Source: CAXBMB01 sp052078155 (GTDB lineage Bacteria; Pseudomonadota; Alphaproteobacteria; Kiloniellales; DSM-21159). Taken from it: a stretch of 64,000 bases of DNA. Each line of letters opens with the position of its first letter. Positions within the stretch are counted from its first letter, which is position 1. Below the pieces are notes generated by a model, which was not told the origin of the DNA, searched no databases, and worked only from the letters and a program-made list of their open reading frames with translations. This document shows, piece after piece, positions 27,716-36,657 of the stretch. The stretch spans positions 186,001-250,000 of the forward strand of contig JBQJBP010000004.1 of the NCBI GenBank assembly GCA_052078155.1. The letters are read 5' to 3'. The position numbers and the translations under genes were made by a program.

Positions 27716-28282
27716 GACTGTCCCGTCCTTGTAACAAAGGTGAAAGCTTCTGGGCTAGAGGCAAAAGGCCACAAGTCCCAAAAGTTATCGAAATTACGCC
27801 CCTTTTCTGCCTCAAACTGCAGTTTCACAGCTCCGCCCTGTCTCATAAGAGCTCCGGAAGCCAGGATTTCTGCCCGGAGTCGGCGGATCAGCAGATCAAA
27901 AAGAGACCTATTCAAACTTTAGCTTGGCAGCGAAGACCCTAACAAAAGGTAAGCAATTCGGCTTTTATCTAAAGTTTTAGCGATCTTCCTGAGGGGGTTT
28001 TGAGAGAACGAACAGCGTCTCTGCATCAGACAAGACTGCCGACAACATCGCTTCGGTACTGCCGCAGCAGGACCTGCGCGCAAACCTCCTTAGTTCTGGT
28101 GCAAAACCCCTCAGTTCTGGTTCAAAACCTCTGAGTTCAGGTACACCAAGTTCAGGCCCAATACCCTGGGCTTAAGGATCAAGCACCTGGGTGCAGGTAC
28201 AAATCCTCGGGTTTCAGGTAAGGGGAAAGAGTCGCCGACCTGACTTGCCTTCGCAAAAGCTAAGGCCACCGCCTCACAGGCA
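27716..28282. other. Intergenic region with degenerate tandem repeats
   Basis: No supported gene lies in these 567 bp. At about 28091-28140, 21-bp units of the type AGTTCTGGTGCAAAACCCCT occur two to three times in tandem, followed by looser GGTTCAGG/CCTGGGTGCAGG units to about 28225. AT-rich sequence at 27905-27985 may hold the promoter of the lipoprotein-Sel1 pair. Confidence 0.5.
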
Positions 28283-28681
28283 TCAGGCGGGGATCCACTC
28301 CTGCACCACCAGTTCCAGAGTGATACAGATCGGGTTGCCACCCGGCAGGAAGGTCCCGCCGTAGACGTTGGCGTCGGTGTCTGAAACCGTGCCTTGCAGG
28401 AAAGCCCGGGTGACGCCTTCCGGATCAGGGCGCAGATCACCGGCCAGCGTCAGAATTTCGATGCCCGGTCCCTGCACCGTGGTAATGGAGGCTTCATCGC
28501 CTTCCCCATAGCCCAGGGCTGCATCCACCAGACTGCCGACAGCAGAACGCACAACACCACAGGCAATCCCGGCTTCCGCCACAGCCTGCTCCACGCCGTC
28601 AACCAGATCTTCATTTGGCTTCAGACGGATAACAGCCAGACGCCCGTATCGCCCTTCTTCAAAGTAAATGTCATCGCTCAT
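28283..28681 (-). CDS. PPC (DUF296) domain protein
   Basis: A 132-residue single-domain protein. The PPC fold is suggested by RLKPNEDLVDGVEQAVAEAG, CGVVRSAVGSLVDAALGYGE, IEILTLAGDL and ANVYGGTFLPGGNPICITLE. PPC (plants and prokaryotes conserved) domains form trimers and are sometimes DNA-binding, but bacterial members are poorly characterised. It lies 119 bp after a second PPC-like gene in the same direction, so the two may form a hetero-oligomer. Confidence 0.75.
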   Translation of the reverse strand: MSDDIYFEEGRYGRLAVIRLKPNEDLVDGVEQAVAEAGIACGVVRSAVGSLVDAALGYGEGDEASITTVQGPGIEILTLAGDLRPDPEGVTRAFLQGTVSDTDANVYGGTFLPGGNPICITLELVVQEWIPA

Positions 28682-28800
28682 GATCGACGTCTTTCGTTTC
28701 GGTAGATCTTAGTCATCTGCGGTTTCAGAGGCGTAACCACCCCTCCTCCACACACAGACGCACCAGTCAGAATTTCGGCTGCTTAGCCACTCTTTAGAGG

Positions 28801-29349
28801 TCAGGGCAGTTCAGCGGGCTGGAAAATTGCATAGTTGGTTTCGGACTCATAGGCCACTTTGAAACCGGCTTCGCTCAGTTCGGTCACCAGAACTGTCAAA
28901 CCTGTGCTGCCAACCTTGCAGCAGTTGGCCATCAGGTGCCCGCCACAGGGCTCGCCTTCATTGTCCAGAAACAAGGCGTGGCAATGAAGCAAGGGAGAAC
29001 CTTCAGCGTCCTCACCCAGCAGAGCATGCCCCCCCAGCAGACGCACCGGTCCGTCCAAGGGCACGGGATCCCCGTAGGTCGCAACTCGCTGGCCCGTGTC
29101 ATCCAGTTTTCCGACCAGAAACTGCAGGTCGGAGAAGGTGCCACTGAGCAAGGTAACTGCAGCATGGCGCAGTCCACGCGCGACCAATGCGGAGGTCAGG
29201 TCAGTTAAGAGGTCCTGCCCGGCGCTTAGTGTCACCCGAAATTCACGGCCCGGAGCAGACGCCATGACCACTCTGCGCGGTTCGGAAGGCGGCCCAGGCT
29301 GTTTCAGCGGCCTCTGCAAAGAAGCTTCGATGATTTCATTCATGTCCAT
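28801..29349 (-). CDS. PPC (DUF296)-like domain protein
   Basis: A 182-residue protein with about 25 extra N-terminal residues. The domain shows LSAGQDLLTDLTSALVARGL, HAAVTLLSGTFSDLQFLVGK, VRLLGGHALLG, LLHCHALFLDNEGEPCGGHL and a TVLVTEL end strand. The H-x-H (HCHALF) and GGHL histidines are positioned like the metal-binding histidines of PPC proteins. It probably works with the product of the next gene. Function unknown. Confidence 0.75.
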   Translation of the reverse strand: MDMNEIIEASLQRPLKQPGPPSEPRRVVMASAPGREFRVTLSAGQDLLTDLTSALVARGLRHAAVTLLSGTFSDLQFLVGKLDDTGQRVATYGDPVPLDGPVRLLGGHALLGEDAEGSPLLHCHALFLDNEGEPCGGHLMANCCKVGSTGLTVLVTELSEAGFKVAYESETNYAIFQPAELP

Positions 29350-29586
29350 GTCTCATGGTCTACCTGAGCCTCGGATCAGGGGAAAGTAAAACTCTCTGCA
29401 CAGCAGTCTTTCCGCCCCTCCTGCCAGACGAGACACGCCACGTTGCTGTCATGGTGCAAAATCAATCCAAACCTTTGCAAAAACACTCATATGCGAAGGA
29501 AAAACAGTCTCTTACCTAAAACCCAGTCACCGGACCACCTGCTGTCTGACAGGCAGCGACGTCCGACACACAACTGGGATTTAACA

Positions 29587-30258
29587 ATGACTTACAGCCT
29601 CTACACCGAAGCAACCCCAAACCCGATCAAAGTCCACATTGCTTTGGAAGAACTCGCATTACCCTATCGATCCGTACCGGTTGATTTTGCAAAGGATGAG
29701 CAAAAACAGGAACCTTTCCTGACGCTAAACCCAAATGGCAAAATCCCCGTCCTCGTAGACCACGCCCGAAATGACTTTGTTATTATCGAGTCTGGGGCAA
29801 TTCTGCTCTACCTGGCAGAAAAACACGGTCGGCTGCTGCCCTCAGATTCCCTGCAAAGATCTCAGGCTGTTCAATGGCTCATGTGGCAGATGGGCGGTCT
29901 GGGACCCATGTTTGGCCAGTTGCTCGTCTTTGCCGCAGCTTTTGAGAACAGCATGCCTGAAGCCACCCTGCGCTACAAAAAGGAGCTGGAGCGGCTCTTT
30001 TCAGTCCTGGACCGTCAACTGGACGGGCGGGAGTTCCTGGCTGGTGAGCATTCCATTGCCGACATTGCCTCCATGGCCTGGGTGCCGTTAACCGAACGGA
30101 TTGGCTGGGACCTGTCCAACTGGCCCAACGTGCAAGCCTGGTCTCAACGTTGTCTGGCAAGGCCTGCGTACATAAAGGGAATTGCCGCAGCAGGAAACAT
30201 CCCCGAAGAAGTCCGGATGAGCAATTTCAAACGGGCGACCATTGGCCTGGGAAGCTAG
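29587..30258 (+). CDS. Glutathione S-transferase
   Basis: The start at 29587 gives 223 residues: an N-terminal thioredoxin-fold domain (MTYSLYTEATPNPIKVHIAL; the cis-Pro in NGKIPVLVD; glutathione-binding ESGAILLYLAEKHG) and an all-helical C-terminal domain (GREFLAGEHSIADIASMAW). The pattern resembles the nu-class enzymes YfcG/YghU, including the VQWLMWQMGGLGPMFGQ segment. These reduce disulfides or peroxides with glutathione. It stands alone. Confidence 0.93.
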   Translation: MTYSLYTEATPNPIKVHIALEELALPYRSVPVDFAKDEQKQEPFLTLNPNGKIPVLVDHARNDFVIIESGAILLYLAEKHGRLLPSDSLQRSQAVQWLMWQMGGLGPMFGQLLVFAAAFENSMPEATLRYKKELERLFSVLDRQLDGREFLAGEHSIADIASMAWVPLTERIGWDLSNWPNVQAWSQRCLARPAYIKGIAAAGNIPEEVRMSNFKRATIGLGS

Positions 30259-30611
30259 ACCGCCGCGGGGTCTTCCCGCGATGCCCCGGCACAAAGCAAA
30301 GAACTGAAATACTGGTTACCCAGTTCTTTGCAGGCCCGGCACCTGCTTCTGGTTGCTGATCCATGCCTTATCCCTCTTGCGGTGATCTCCCGGTGTTTTC
30401 CTTTGAGTAATCCGAATTTCCAGACTTGTACACTCCCGGACAATTCGAACAAGCAAGGGAAGACAAGGCAAAAATTGAATTGGGCCCCTGCTCTTTTTCT
30501 CTGAAAGGGAAGCAAAGTCTTTATTTTTTGTTAAATTTGTGCCTATTTTTACTAGAAATTCACCATAGCGCTCTGTCTCTTTGAAAGCGCTGCGTCCTGG
30601 GGGGACACTTC
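30259..30611 (+). promoter_or_regulatory. Upstream region of RTX gene with candidate promoter
   Basis: This 353-bp stretch contains no gene. Its last 110 bp are AT-rich, with TTGTTA at 30528-30533 and TACTAG at 30550-30555, 16 bp apart, a reasonable sigma-70 promoter. GGGGGGACA just before the start at 30612 serves as ribosome-binding site. Confidence 0.4.
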
Positions 30612-32483
30612 ATGGCTACTTTTGTTTTCGATAGTACTGCAAGTTTGACAACAGCTTTCGATCCGACAGCTGATGTGGTGGTCATCACCGCAAACTCCGC
30701 TCAGGATTTTGTCTGGACAGAAAGCAACGGCAATGTTGTGGGCACGCTGTCCGACGGCACAACGCTGACCCTGGAAGGGGTGACCCGCAAAGGTCTGGCC
30801 ATCACGAACTTCCAGTTCGTTGACGGCTCTGGCCTGCAGTTCGGTGACGGCACAACCAATACAGTGGCTGATGATCTGGCCAACTCGGCCACAACCGGGA
30901 CCGGGACTGCCGGCGGTGTGTTTGTTGGCTTCAGCGGCGTTGACAGTTTTTCTGGTGCTAAATCCGGTGACAACAACATCCAGGGCAACGGTGGCAATGA
31001 CGTTCTGTCCGGCGGTGGCGGGGCAGACACCATCCGCGGGGGTCAGGGCAACGACACCATCACAGCAGTGACTGGCTCCAGTGGGGCGAAGCTCTATGGC
31101 GACAAAGGTAACGATCTGATCACTGCCGGTGCGGGTAACGACACCATTTTCGGCGGTGTGGCCGGGGACACTGGCGCCGACGCAGATGTCATTAAAGCTG
31201 GCAGCGGGGCCGACAAAATTCAGGGAAACCTGGGCAATGATTCCATCATCGCCGGGTCCGGCAGCGATACCGTACGCGGCGGTGCTGGCAACGATACAAT
31301 CTCAGCTGCCGGTACGAACCTGCTCTACGGGGACAAAGGAAACGACTCGATTCTCGGCGGGACTGGCAACGATACAATCTTTGGCGGTGTCGCTGGCGAC
31401 ACAGGGTCTGACGCCGACACCATCAAAGGCGGGACTGGCGCTGATCTCATTCAGGCCAATGCTGGCAGCGACAGCGTGGTTGGCGGAGCAGGCGCCGATA
31501 CCATTCGCGGCGGTGCCGGTGACGACACGATTTTTGCCAGCTCAGCCAACGACGTCATCTTTGGTGACAAAGGTGATGACTCCATCCGCGGCGTAACCGG
31601 GTCAGACGTCATTGACGGTGGCGCAGGCAACGACTCAATCCGGGGTGGCTCCGGCAATGACAACATCACGGGTGGTGATGGCAGTGATACCATCAAAGGC
31701 GGATCCGGCTCTGACGTGATCTCCGGCGGAACAGGCAATGATTCGCTGTCCGGCGGCACGGCGGATGATCGAATTTCCGGCGGCGACGGCAACGACCTGA
31801 TCATTGGCGGTGGTGGGTCCAACGTGCTTAGCGGCGGCGCTGGCAACGACACCATCTCTGCCGTGAAAACCACCGGGTCTGATGCTGACTTCATCCGTGG
31901 GGGTGATGGTTCTGATCTGATCAATACAGGCATTGATGGCTCTGCCGATACCATTCGCGGCTCTGCTGGAAATGACACCATTTCTGCCAATGATTCGAGT
32001 GATGATGTCCGCGGCTCTTCCGGGGATGACGTTTTCCGTCTGACCCAGACCGGCTCTCAGGCTTCCGTGGCTGACTTCGATGCATCCGGTGAAGATGCCT
32101 GGGGAGCTCAGGCTACGATCTTCCTGACTAATGCAACTGTTACCTCTAAGCCTGGCCCCACCACCAACACCTTCGTAGTGGCGCTGACCGGTCAGTCTTC
32201 AGCAGGTTCTGCGTCGCTGAAAGCCATCTCCATCGGTGGTGGGTCCACGAGCAATGCCTTCCAGGGATCTTTTGCCAGCCTGGCTGCCTTCAAGTCAGCG
32301 CTGTCTGGCACAGGTCTGTTCGTGGCAACAGCAACTGTGGCCTTCGCCTGGGCGGTCAACACCGCAGGGACAAGCCTGTGGATGGTGACCGTGAATATCG
32401 GCACCACTGCTGCATCCCTGAGTGGTACCCACACCATCACCGGGACCAACTTGGACAGCGCCAGCGACCTGGTTCTGTTCTAA
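30612..32483 (+). CDS. RTX repeat protein, second type, 623 residues
   Basis: The N-terminal module (about 1-115) has ATFVFDSTASLTTAFDPTAD, TLSDGTTLTLEGVTRKGLAI and FGDGTTNTVADDL and is shared only with the 32696 product. Nonapeptide repeats with a spaced insert of the type FGGVAGDTGADAD fill about 115-475. The last 140 residues form a beta-rich module rich in Ser/Thr/Gly and end TGTNLDSASDLVLF, probably the secretion signal. No signal peptide. The type differs from the 6240-13034 group in both end modules. A terminator follows at 32502. Confidence 0.9.
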   Translation: MATFVFDSTASLTTAFDPTADVVVITANSAQDFVWTESNGNVVGTLSDGTTLTLEGVTRKGLAITNFQFVDGSGLQFGDGTTNTVADDLANSATTGTGTAGGVFVGFSGVDSFSGAKSGDNNIQGNGGNDVLSGGGGADTIRGGQGNDTITAVTGSSGAKLYGDKGNDLITAGAGNDTIFGGVAGDTGADADVIKAGSGADKIQGNLGNDSIIAGSGSDTVRGGAGNDTISAAGTNLLYGDKGNDSILGGTGNDTIFGGVAGDTGSDADTIKGGTGADLIQANAGSDSVVGGAGADTIRGGAGDDTIFASSANDVIFGDKGDDSIRGVTGSDVIDGGAGNDSIRGGSGNDNITGGDGSDTIKGGSGSDVISGGTGNDSLSGGTADDRISGGDGNDLIIGGGGSNVLSGGAGNDTISAVKTTGSDADFIRGGDGSDLINTGIDGSADTIRGSAGNDTISANDSSDDVRGSSGDDVFRLTQTGSQASVADFDASGEDAWGAQATIFLTNATVTSKPGPTTNTFVVALTGQSSAGSASLKAISIGGGSTSNAFQGSFASLAAFKSALSGTGLFVATATVAFAWAVNTAGTSLWMVTVNIGTTAASLSGTHTITGTNLDSASDLVLF

Positions 32484-32501
32484 GATCCTTCATACGTTAG
32501 T

Positions 32502-32530
32502 AAAAAGGGCAGCTTCAGCTGCCCTTTTTC
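32502..32530 (+). terminator. Rho-independent terminator after RTX gene
   Basis: AAAAAGGGCAGC pairs with GCTGCCCTTTTT around a TTCA loop, 18 bp after the stop codon. The A-run makes it potentially bidirectional. Confidence 0.9.
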
Positions 32531-32695
32531 TTTGTCCAGACTCAATCCACAGCAATTGCGCGCAGCCGCGTGCCTTCACTCTTCTGCCGCTTCTGTTGAA
32601 GCCCGTTTGTCGTTACAATCGGTGGCTCTCAGGTCTGGAACAGCGTGGGATGCCCCCTCTCCTCAACCAGCCAGCTTTTCGAAGAGTTAACACCC

Positions 32696-34426
32696 ATGAC
32701 CACGACAACCTTCGACGGTACACGCAGCCTGTCCCTGGCCTTTGACCCGGCAAACGATCTGGTGATCTTCTCCGGCAACAGCGCAGCAGATTTCCGCTGG
32801 ACGGAAGATGAGGGCAACAGCATCGCCACCCTGAGCAACGGTGTTCAACTGACCCTGCAAGGGGTAAGCCGCAAGGAGCTGGCGCTGACAAACCTGCGGT
32901 TTTCAGATAGGTCCCTCCAGCAGTTTGGCGACGGCACAACAAAAACCACCGCTGATGACCTGAACAACACAGCCACCGGTCAAACCGCCTTTGCCTTTGT
33001 CGGACTGGGAGGAGCAGACCAATTTAAAGACAGCGCAAGCGCAGATAACCTGCTGCTGGGGAATGGCGGCAACGACAGTCTCTTTGGCGGTGCCGGGGCT
33101 GACACCCTGCGGGGGGGCCAGGGACGAGACCGTCTCACGGCCCAGAGTGATTCGCTGGCGGATCTGCTCTACGGCGACAAAGGCAATGACATTCTCATCG
33201 CCGGGGCTGGAAATGACACGCTTTTTGGCGGTGTGGCCGGCGACACAGATGCGGATCATGACCGGTTGTCCGGTGGGGCGGGCAACGATCTGATCCAGGG
33301 CAACCGGGGCAATGACGAGCTTACGGCCGGAGCGGGAGATGACACGCTGCGCGGCGGGGGTGGCAACGACCGCCTGCTGGCCAGCGGCACTGGCAACAAC
33401 CTGCTTTACGGGGACAAAGGACGGGACAGTCTCACAGCAGGCGACGGCAACGATACCCTCTTTGGCGGCGTGGCCGGCGACACAGGATCCGACCACGATC
33501 ACCTGTTCGGTAAAGCAGGCAACGACCTGATGCAGGGCAATGCCGGAAACGACAGCCTGACGGGTGGCAGCGGAAACGACAGCCTGCGCGGAGGCGCCGG
33601 ACAGGACAGCCTAAGTGGCGGAGAAGGCAACGATCGTCTGCTGGGCAACAAAGGCGATGACCTGCTGCAAGGGGGCAACGGCAACGACAGCTTGCTGGGC
33701 GACAGCGGAGATGACTTTCTCTCCGACCGCCATGGCAGCGATGTCTTGGAAGGGGGCGCAGGCAACGACACACTCACCGTCGGAGTTGGCGAGGATCTGG
33801 CCGAAGGCGGAGATGGCAACGACCTGATTCAAGCTGCCTTTGATGGTGATGCCGATACCCTGCGCGGCGGGGCGGGCGATGATTCGATCTCAGCCAACAA
33901 CCGGTTTGATTTCGTCAATGGGGGGGCTGGCAATGACGTGTTTTTGCTCGCCACCCGCAAAGCCAGCAATCACGCCTCAGTTCTGGACTTCGACGCTTCC
34001 GGCAACGATGCCTTTGGCATCTCAGCGAAATCCTGGGGCGGGGCGGCCTTTTCCAGCAGCACGACCAAAAACGGCGCTGTCATCCGCAGCATCAATCTGC
34101 TCACGGCAGCCACCGGGGGCGGCGCGGCTTCCATCAAAGAGGTGAGCGTCGGTAAAGGATCAACCTCTCAGGCTTTTCTTGGTCCCTTTGCCAATGCTGC
34201 AGCCTTTACCGCGGCAATCCTCGGCCTGACCAATGCAGGCTCGGCCAGCACCGGGGATTTTCTGGTCTGGGGCGTCAACACCGCGGGCAGCAGCCTTTTT
34301 GTCGCTGTCGCTTCCGGATTTTCCGCTTCAGCGGGCGGTGCCAATGTCACCGCCATTGCGTCACGCTTCACCATCACGCTGACCGGCAGCAACCTGGACA
34401 GCGCCAGCGACCTGGTTCTGTTTTAG
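32696..34426 (+). CDS. RTX repeat protein, second type, 576 residues
   Basis: I choose the ATG at 32696 (MTTTTFDGTRSLSLAFDPAN), which aligns with the paralog start; the frame upstream to 32645 does not. The N-terminal module has TLSNGVQLTLQGVSRKELAL and FGDGTTKTTADDLNNTATG. Repeats, again with FGGVAGDTxxDxD inserts, fill about 115-440. The C-terminal module ends TGSNLDSASDLVLF, nearly identical to the paralog. A tandem duplicate of the 30612 gene, probably secreted by type I and folded by Ca2+. Confidence 0.9.
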   Translation: MTTTTFDGTRSLSLAFDPANDLVIFSGNSAADFRWTEDEGNSIATLSNGVQLTLQGVSRKELALTNLRFSDRSLQQFGDGTTKTTADDLNNTATGQTAFAFVGLGGADQFKDSASADNLLLGNGGNDSLFGGAGADTLRGGQGRDRLTAQSDSLADLLYGDKGNDILIAGAGNDTLFGGVAGDTDADHDRLSGGAGNDLIQGNRGNDELTAGAGDDTLRGGGGNDRLLASGTGNNLLYGDKGRDSLTAGDGNDTLFGGVAGDTGSDHDHLFGKAGNDLMQGNAGNDSLTGGSGNDSLRGGAGQDSLSGGEGNDRLLGNKGDDLLQGGNGNDSLLGDSGDDFLSDRHGSDVLEGGAGNDTLTVGVGEDLAEGGDGNDLIQAAFDGDADTLRGGAGDDSISANNRFDFVNGGAGNDVFLLATRKASNHASVLDFDASGNDAFGISAKSWGGAAFSSSTTKNGAVIRSINLLTAATGGGAASIKEVSVGKGSTSQAFLGPFANAAAFTAAILGLTNAGSASTGDFLVWGVNTAGSSLFVAVASGFSASAGGANVTAIASRFTITLTGSNLDSASDLVLF

Positions 34427-34431
34427 CCGCC

Positions 34432-34563
34432 AGAGCATGATCGGTTTGGGTAGAAGTGCTTTGTGCAGGGAACCAAACGGTGACTCATCCTCAAAAACAC
34501 TGAAAAGAATTTCACGTCTTGTATGAAATCACCTCGTGATCCCAAGTAAGACTATAAGACTCG
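34432..34563. repeat. Degenerate MITE-like element
   Basis: AGAGCATGATCGGTTT at 34432 matches the left end exactly; GTGACTCATCCTCAAAAACA follows. The right half is decayed, ending near AAGTAAGACTATAAG. It sits right after the stop codon of the RTX gene. Confidence 0.65.
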
Positions 34564-34595
34564 GGAGACAGCAGAAACTGCCGGTTCCTAAAAGG

Positions 34596-34620
34596 AAAAA
34601 GGGAGGTGAAAACACCTCCC
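34596..34620 (-). terminator. Rho-independent terminator of the thiolase gene
   Basis: On the minus strand GGGAGGTG pairs with CACCTCCC around TTTT and is followed by TTTTTCC, about 35 bp after the thiolase stop. Confidence 0.85.
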
Positions 34621-34654
34621 CTTCCGATTTTTATCTTCCCCTTATGGGGCTGGA

Positions 34655-35824
34655 TCAGGACCGCAGCGGCTCCAGGATCGACACATAGTTGGCCACCGCA
34701 GCGCCCCCCATGTTGAAGATACCGCCCAGCTGGGCGTTGGGCAGTTGGAGATCACCGGCCTGGCCGGTCAGCTGCATGGCGGTCAGGGCGTGCATGGACA
34801 CCCCGGTTGCGCCTATGGGATGGCCTTTGGCCTTCAACCCGCCGGAGCGGTTGACGGGCAGTTTGCCGTCCTTGGTGGTCCAGCCTTCCAGAATTGCCTG
34901 GGCGCCCTGCCCCTTTTCGGTCAGGCCCATGGCTTCATATTCGATCAGCTCGGCAATGGTGAAGCAGTCATGGGTTTCAACGAAGGACAGATCCTCCAGC
35001 ACCGTCCGGGCCTGGGCATGGGCCTGCTTCCAGGATTCCCGGCAGCCGTCGAAGTCCAGAATGTCACGCTTGCTGAGCGGCAGGTAATCGTTGACCTGAA
35101 CGGCAGAGCGGAAAGCCACAGCCTTGTCCATGGCCAGCGCGTCCGAGCTGTCGGCCAGCACCACAGCCGCGGCGCCATCTGAAACCAGCGAACAGTCCGT
35201 ACGCTTCAGCGGGCCAGCCACGAAGGGGTTCTTTTCCGATTCATTGCGGCAGAAGTCATACCCCAGATCTTTGCGCATCTGGGCATAGGGATTGTCACAG
35301 CCGTTGGCGTGGTTCTTGGCAGCAATGGCAGCCAAAGCGTCGGACTGATCGCCATAGCGCTGGAAGTACTGGTTGGCGATGGTGCCGAACACACCGGCAA
35401 AACCGCCTTCGATGTGGGCTTCTTCTTTAACGTAAGAAGCTTTCAGCAGGGCGTCCCCGATGGCCTTGCCGGAAATGGCCGTCATTTTTTCGACGCCCAC
35501 CACCAGAACGAAGCGGGATTTCTTGGCGGCCAGAGAGGTCAGACCGCTCATGATGGCGGCGGACCCGGTGGCGCAGGCATTTTCGACACGGGTCGCCGGT
35601 TTAAAGCGGAAGGCGTCGGACGTCTGCAGAACCAGTGACGCCGGGAAGCCCTGAGCGGAGAAAGCGTCGCCATAGTTGCCGACCACGATCTCATCAATGT
35701 CCTCCGGGTCCAGGCCGGCATCGTTTACTGCCTGAATTGCCACCTGGGCAATCAGAGATTCAACATCATCATTTTCGTGCTTGCCGAAGGGCGCGTGGGC
35801 CCAGCCAACGATACAGCCTGTCAT
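34655..35824 (-). CDS. Thiolase family acetyl-CoA acetyltransferase (SCP-x-like)
   Basis: A 389-residue thiolase. The nucleophile is Cys84 in RVENACATGSAAIMSG, and the catalytic His lies in KGHPIGATGVSMHAL. Where classic thiolases have a second cysteine (CxGGG), the C-terminus has FNMGGAAVANY, as in SCP-2-thiolase-like proteins, so activity may differ from biosynthetic or degradative thiolases. It acts on acyl-CoAs in fatty-acid, sterol or polyester metabolism. It is monocistronic with its own terminator. Confidence 0.9.
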   Translation of the reverse strand: MTGCIVGWAHAPFGKHENDDVESLIAQVAIQAVNDAGLDPEDIDEIVVGNYGDAFSAQGFPASLVLQTSDAFRFKPATRVENACATGSAAIMSGLTSLAAKKSRFVLVVGVEKMTAISGKAIGDALLKASYVKEEAHIEGGFAGVFGTIANQYFQRYGDQSDALAAIAAKNHANGCDNPYAQMRKDLGYDFCRNESEKNPFVAGPLKRTDCSLVSDGAAAVVLADSSDALAMDKAVAFRSAVQVNDYLPLSKRDILDFDGCRESWKQAHAQARTVLEDLSFVETHDCFTIAELIEYEAMGLTEKGQGAQAILEGWTTKDGKLPVNRSGGLKAKGHPIGATGVSMHALTAMQLTGQAGDLQLPNAQLGGIFNMGGAAVANYVSILEPLRS

Positions 35825-36179
35825 GGCCTCAACCTCTCATCAATGAGTCAAAAGCTCTGTCTGCCTGCCTCACCCTAAAGTCAAATCGGTTTCAACGGTA
35901 CCACCAAAGGCTTGTTGATCCTTTGGAGCCCGTAAGGACCGCACCGCAATCTCTCCTTACCGGAAAGAAGGGAGCATCCCTAAGACCGATCAAGCTCCGG
36001 CGAGTCTGCAGCTGGGAGCCACCAGTTGTTTCAGCTCCCAATAAATGAAGATTTTTGGTTTATTTGCAAGAGCTTAGGTGGAAAAAACACCAAACAAATG
36101 ATCAATTAACTAACGGTCGTTCTTTTTTCTACCCGTAAGATCAGTCAGTTACGCTGATGACACCGTTTCTGGCGAAGAC
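35825..36179. other. Intergenic region upstream of the thiolase
   Basis: This 355-bp region holds the promoter of the thiolase. A single end-like remnant of the dispersed element is seen at 35877-35893 (AAAGTCAAATCGGTTT). AT-rich sequence at 36040-36130 (ATTTTTGGTTTATTTGC) is promoter-like. No gene is visible. Confidence 0.4.
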
Positions 36180-36566
36180 CTATTCCATAACTTCAGCGCC
36201 AAAAGCCAGTTCGTAGCCATCGGGATCCCGCAGGGTAAACTCATCCACGCCGTAAGACTGCCGCTCCACCGGGCTGGGTGCATAGCCTCCTTCAACCAGG
36301 TGCGCATGACCGGCATGGATGTCCGGCACCCGAAAGTAAAAGACCGTTTCGCCGTAACTGGGCCGCTGGCGGCGGTGGTCGGATCCCGGGTCTGGCGGGC
36401 AGTTGAGCATCAGCCGCAGGTCCCCGTGGGTCAGAACGGCAAAGATCACCTGCCCCTCGTCTTCAAACTTCTGCTCCACCTCAAAGCCAAGCGCATTGCG
36501 GTAAAAATCCAGAGAGCGCTGAACATCTTCCACGTTCAGCAGTGGCATCATTCCATCCAAAATCAC
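36180..36566 (-). CDS. VOC-family (glyoxalase/bleomycin-resistance-like) protein
   Basis: A 128-residue protein of one beta-alpha-beta-beta-beta double module. Features are PLLNVEDVQRSLDFYRNALG at the N-terminus, VIFAVLTHGDLRLML, ETVFYFRVPDIHAGHAHLVE and the end VDEFTLRDPDGYELAF with the metal-ligand Glu position. VOC proteins include glyoxalase, dioxygenases and antibiotic-sequestering proteins; the substrate is unknown. It lies 92 bp after the glycosyltransferase gene on the same strand. Confidence 0.88.
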   Translation of the reverse strand: MILDGMMPLLNVEDVQRSLDFYRNALGFEVEQKFEDEGQVIFAVLTHGDLRLMLNCPPDPGSDHRRQRPSYGETVFYFRVPDIHAGHAHLVEGGYAPSPVERQSYGVDEFTLRDPDGYELAFGAEVME

Positions 36567-36657
36567 CCGATCATCTCCCAGCCATCAGTTGTCATCACCC
36601 CTAACATCGGTGTTCCGAGCTAAAGACCCCCTGCCCCCAGGTCAAAGGCCTGCCGAA

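Noticed and set aside
27673..27915. 80-codon minus-strand frame upstream of the lipoprotein
   Set aside because: It overlaps the lipoprotein start in another frame and shows no domain, ribosome-binding site or hydrophobic pattern.
35635..36048. 137-codon plus-strand frame over the thiolase 5' end
   Set aside because: Half is complementary to the thiolase and the rest lies in its promoter region; the translation is low in complexity with many Arg, Pro and Ser residues.
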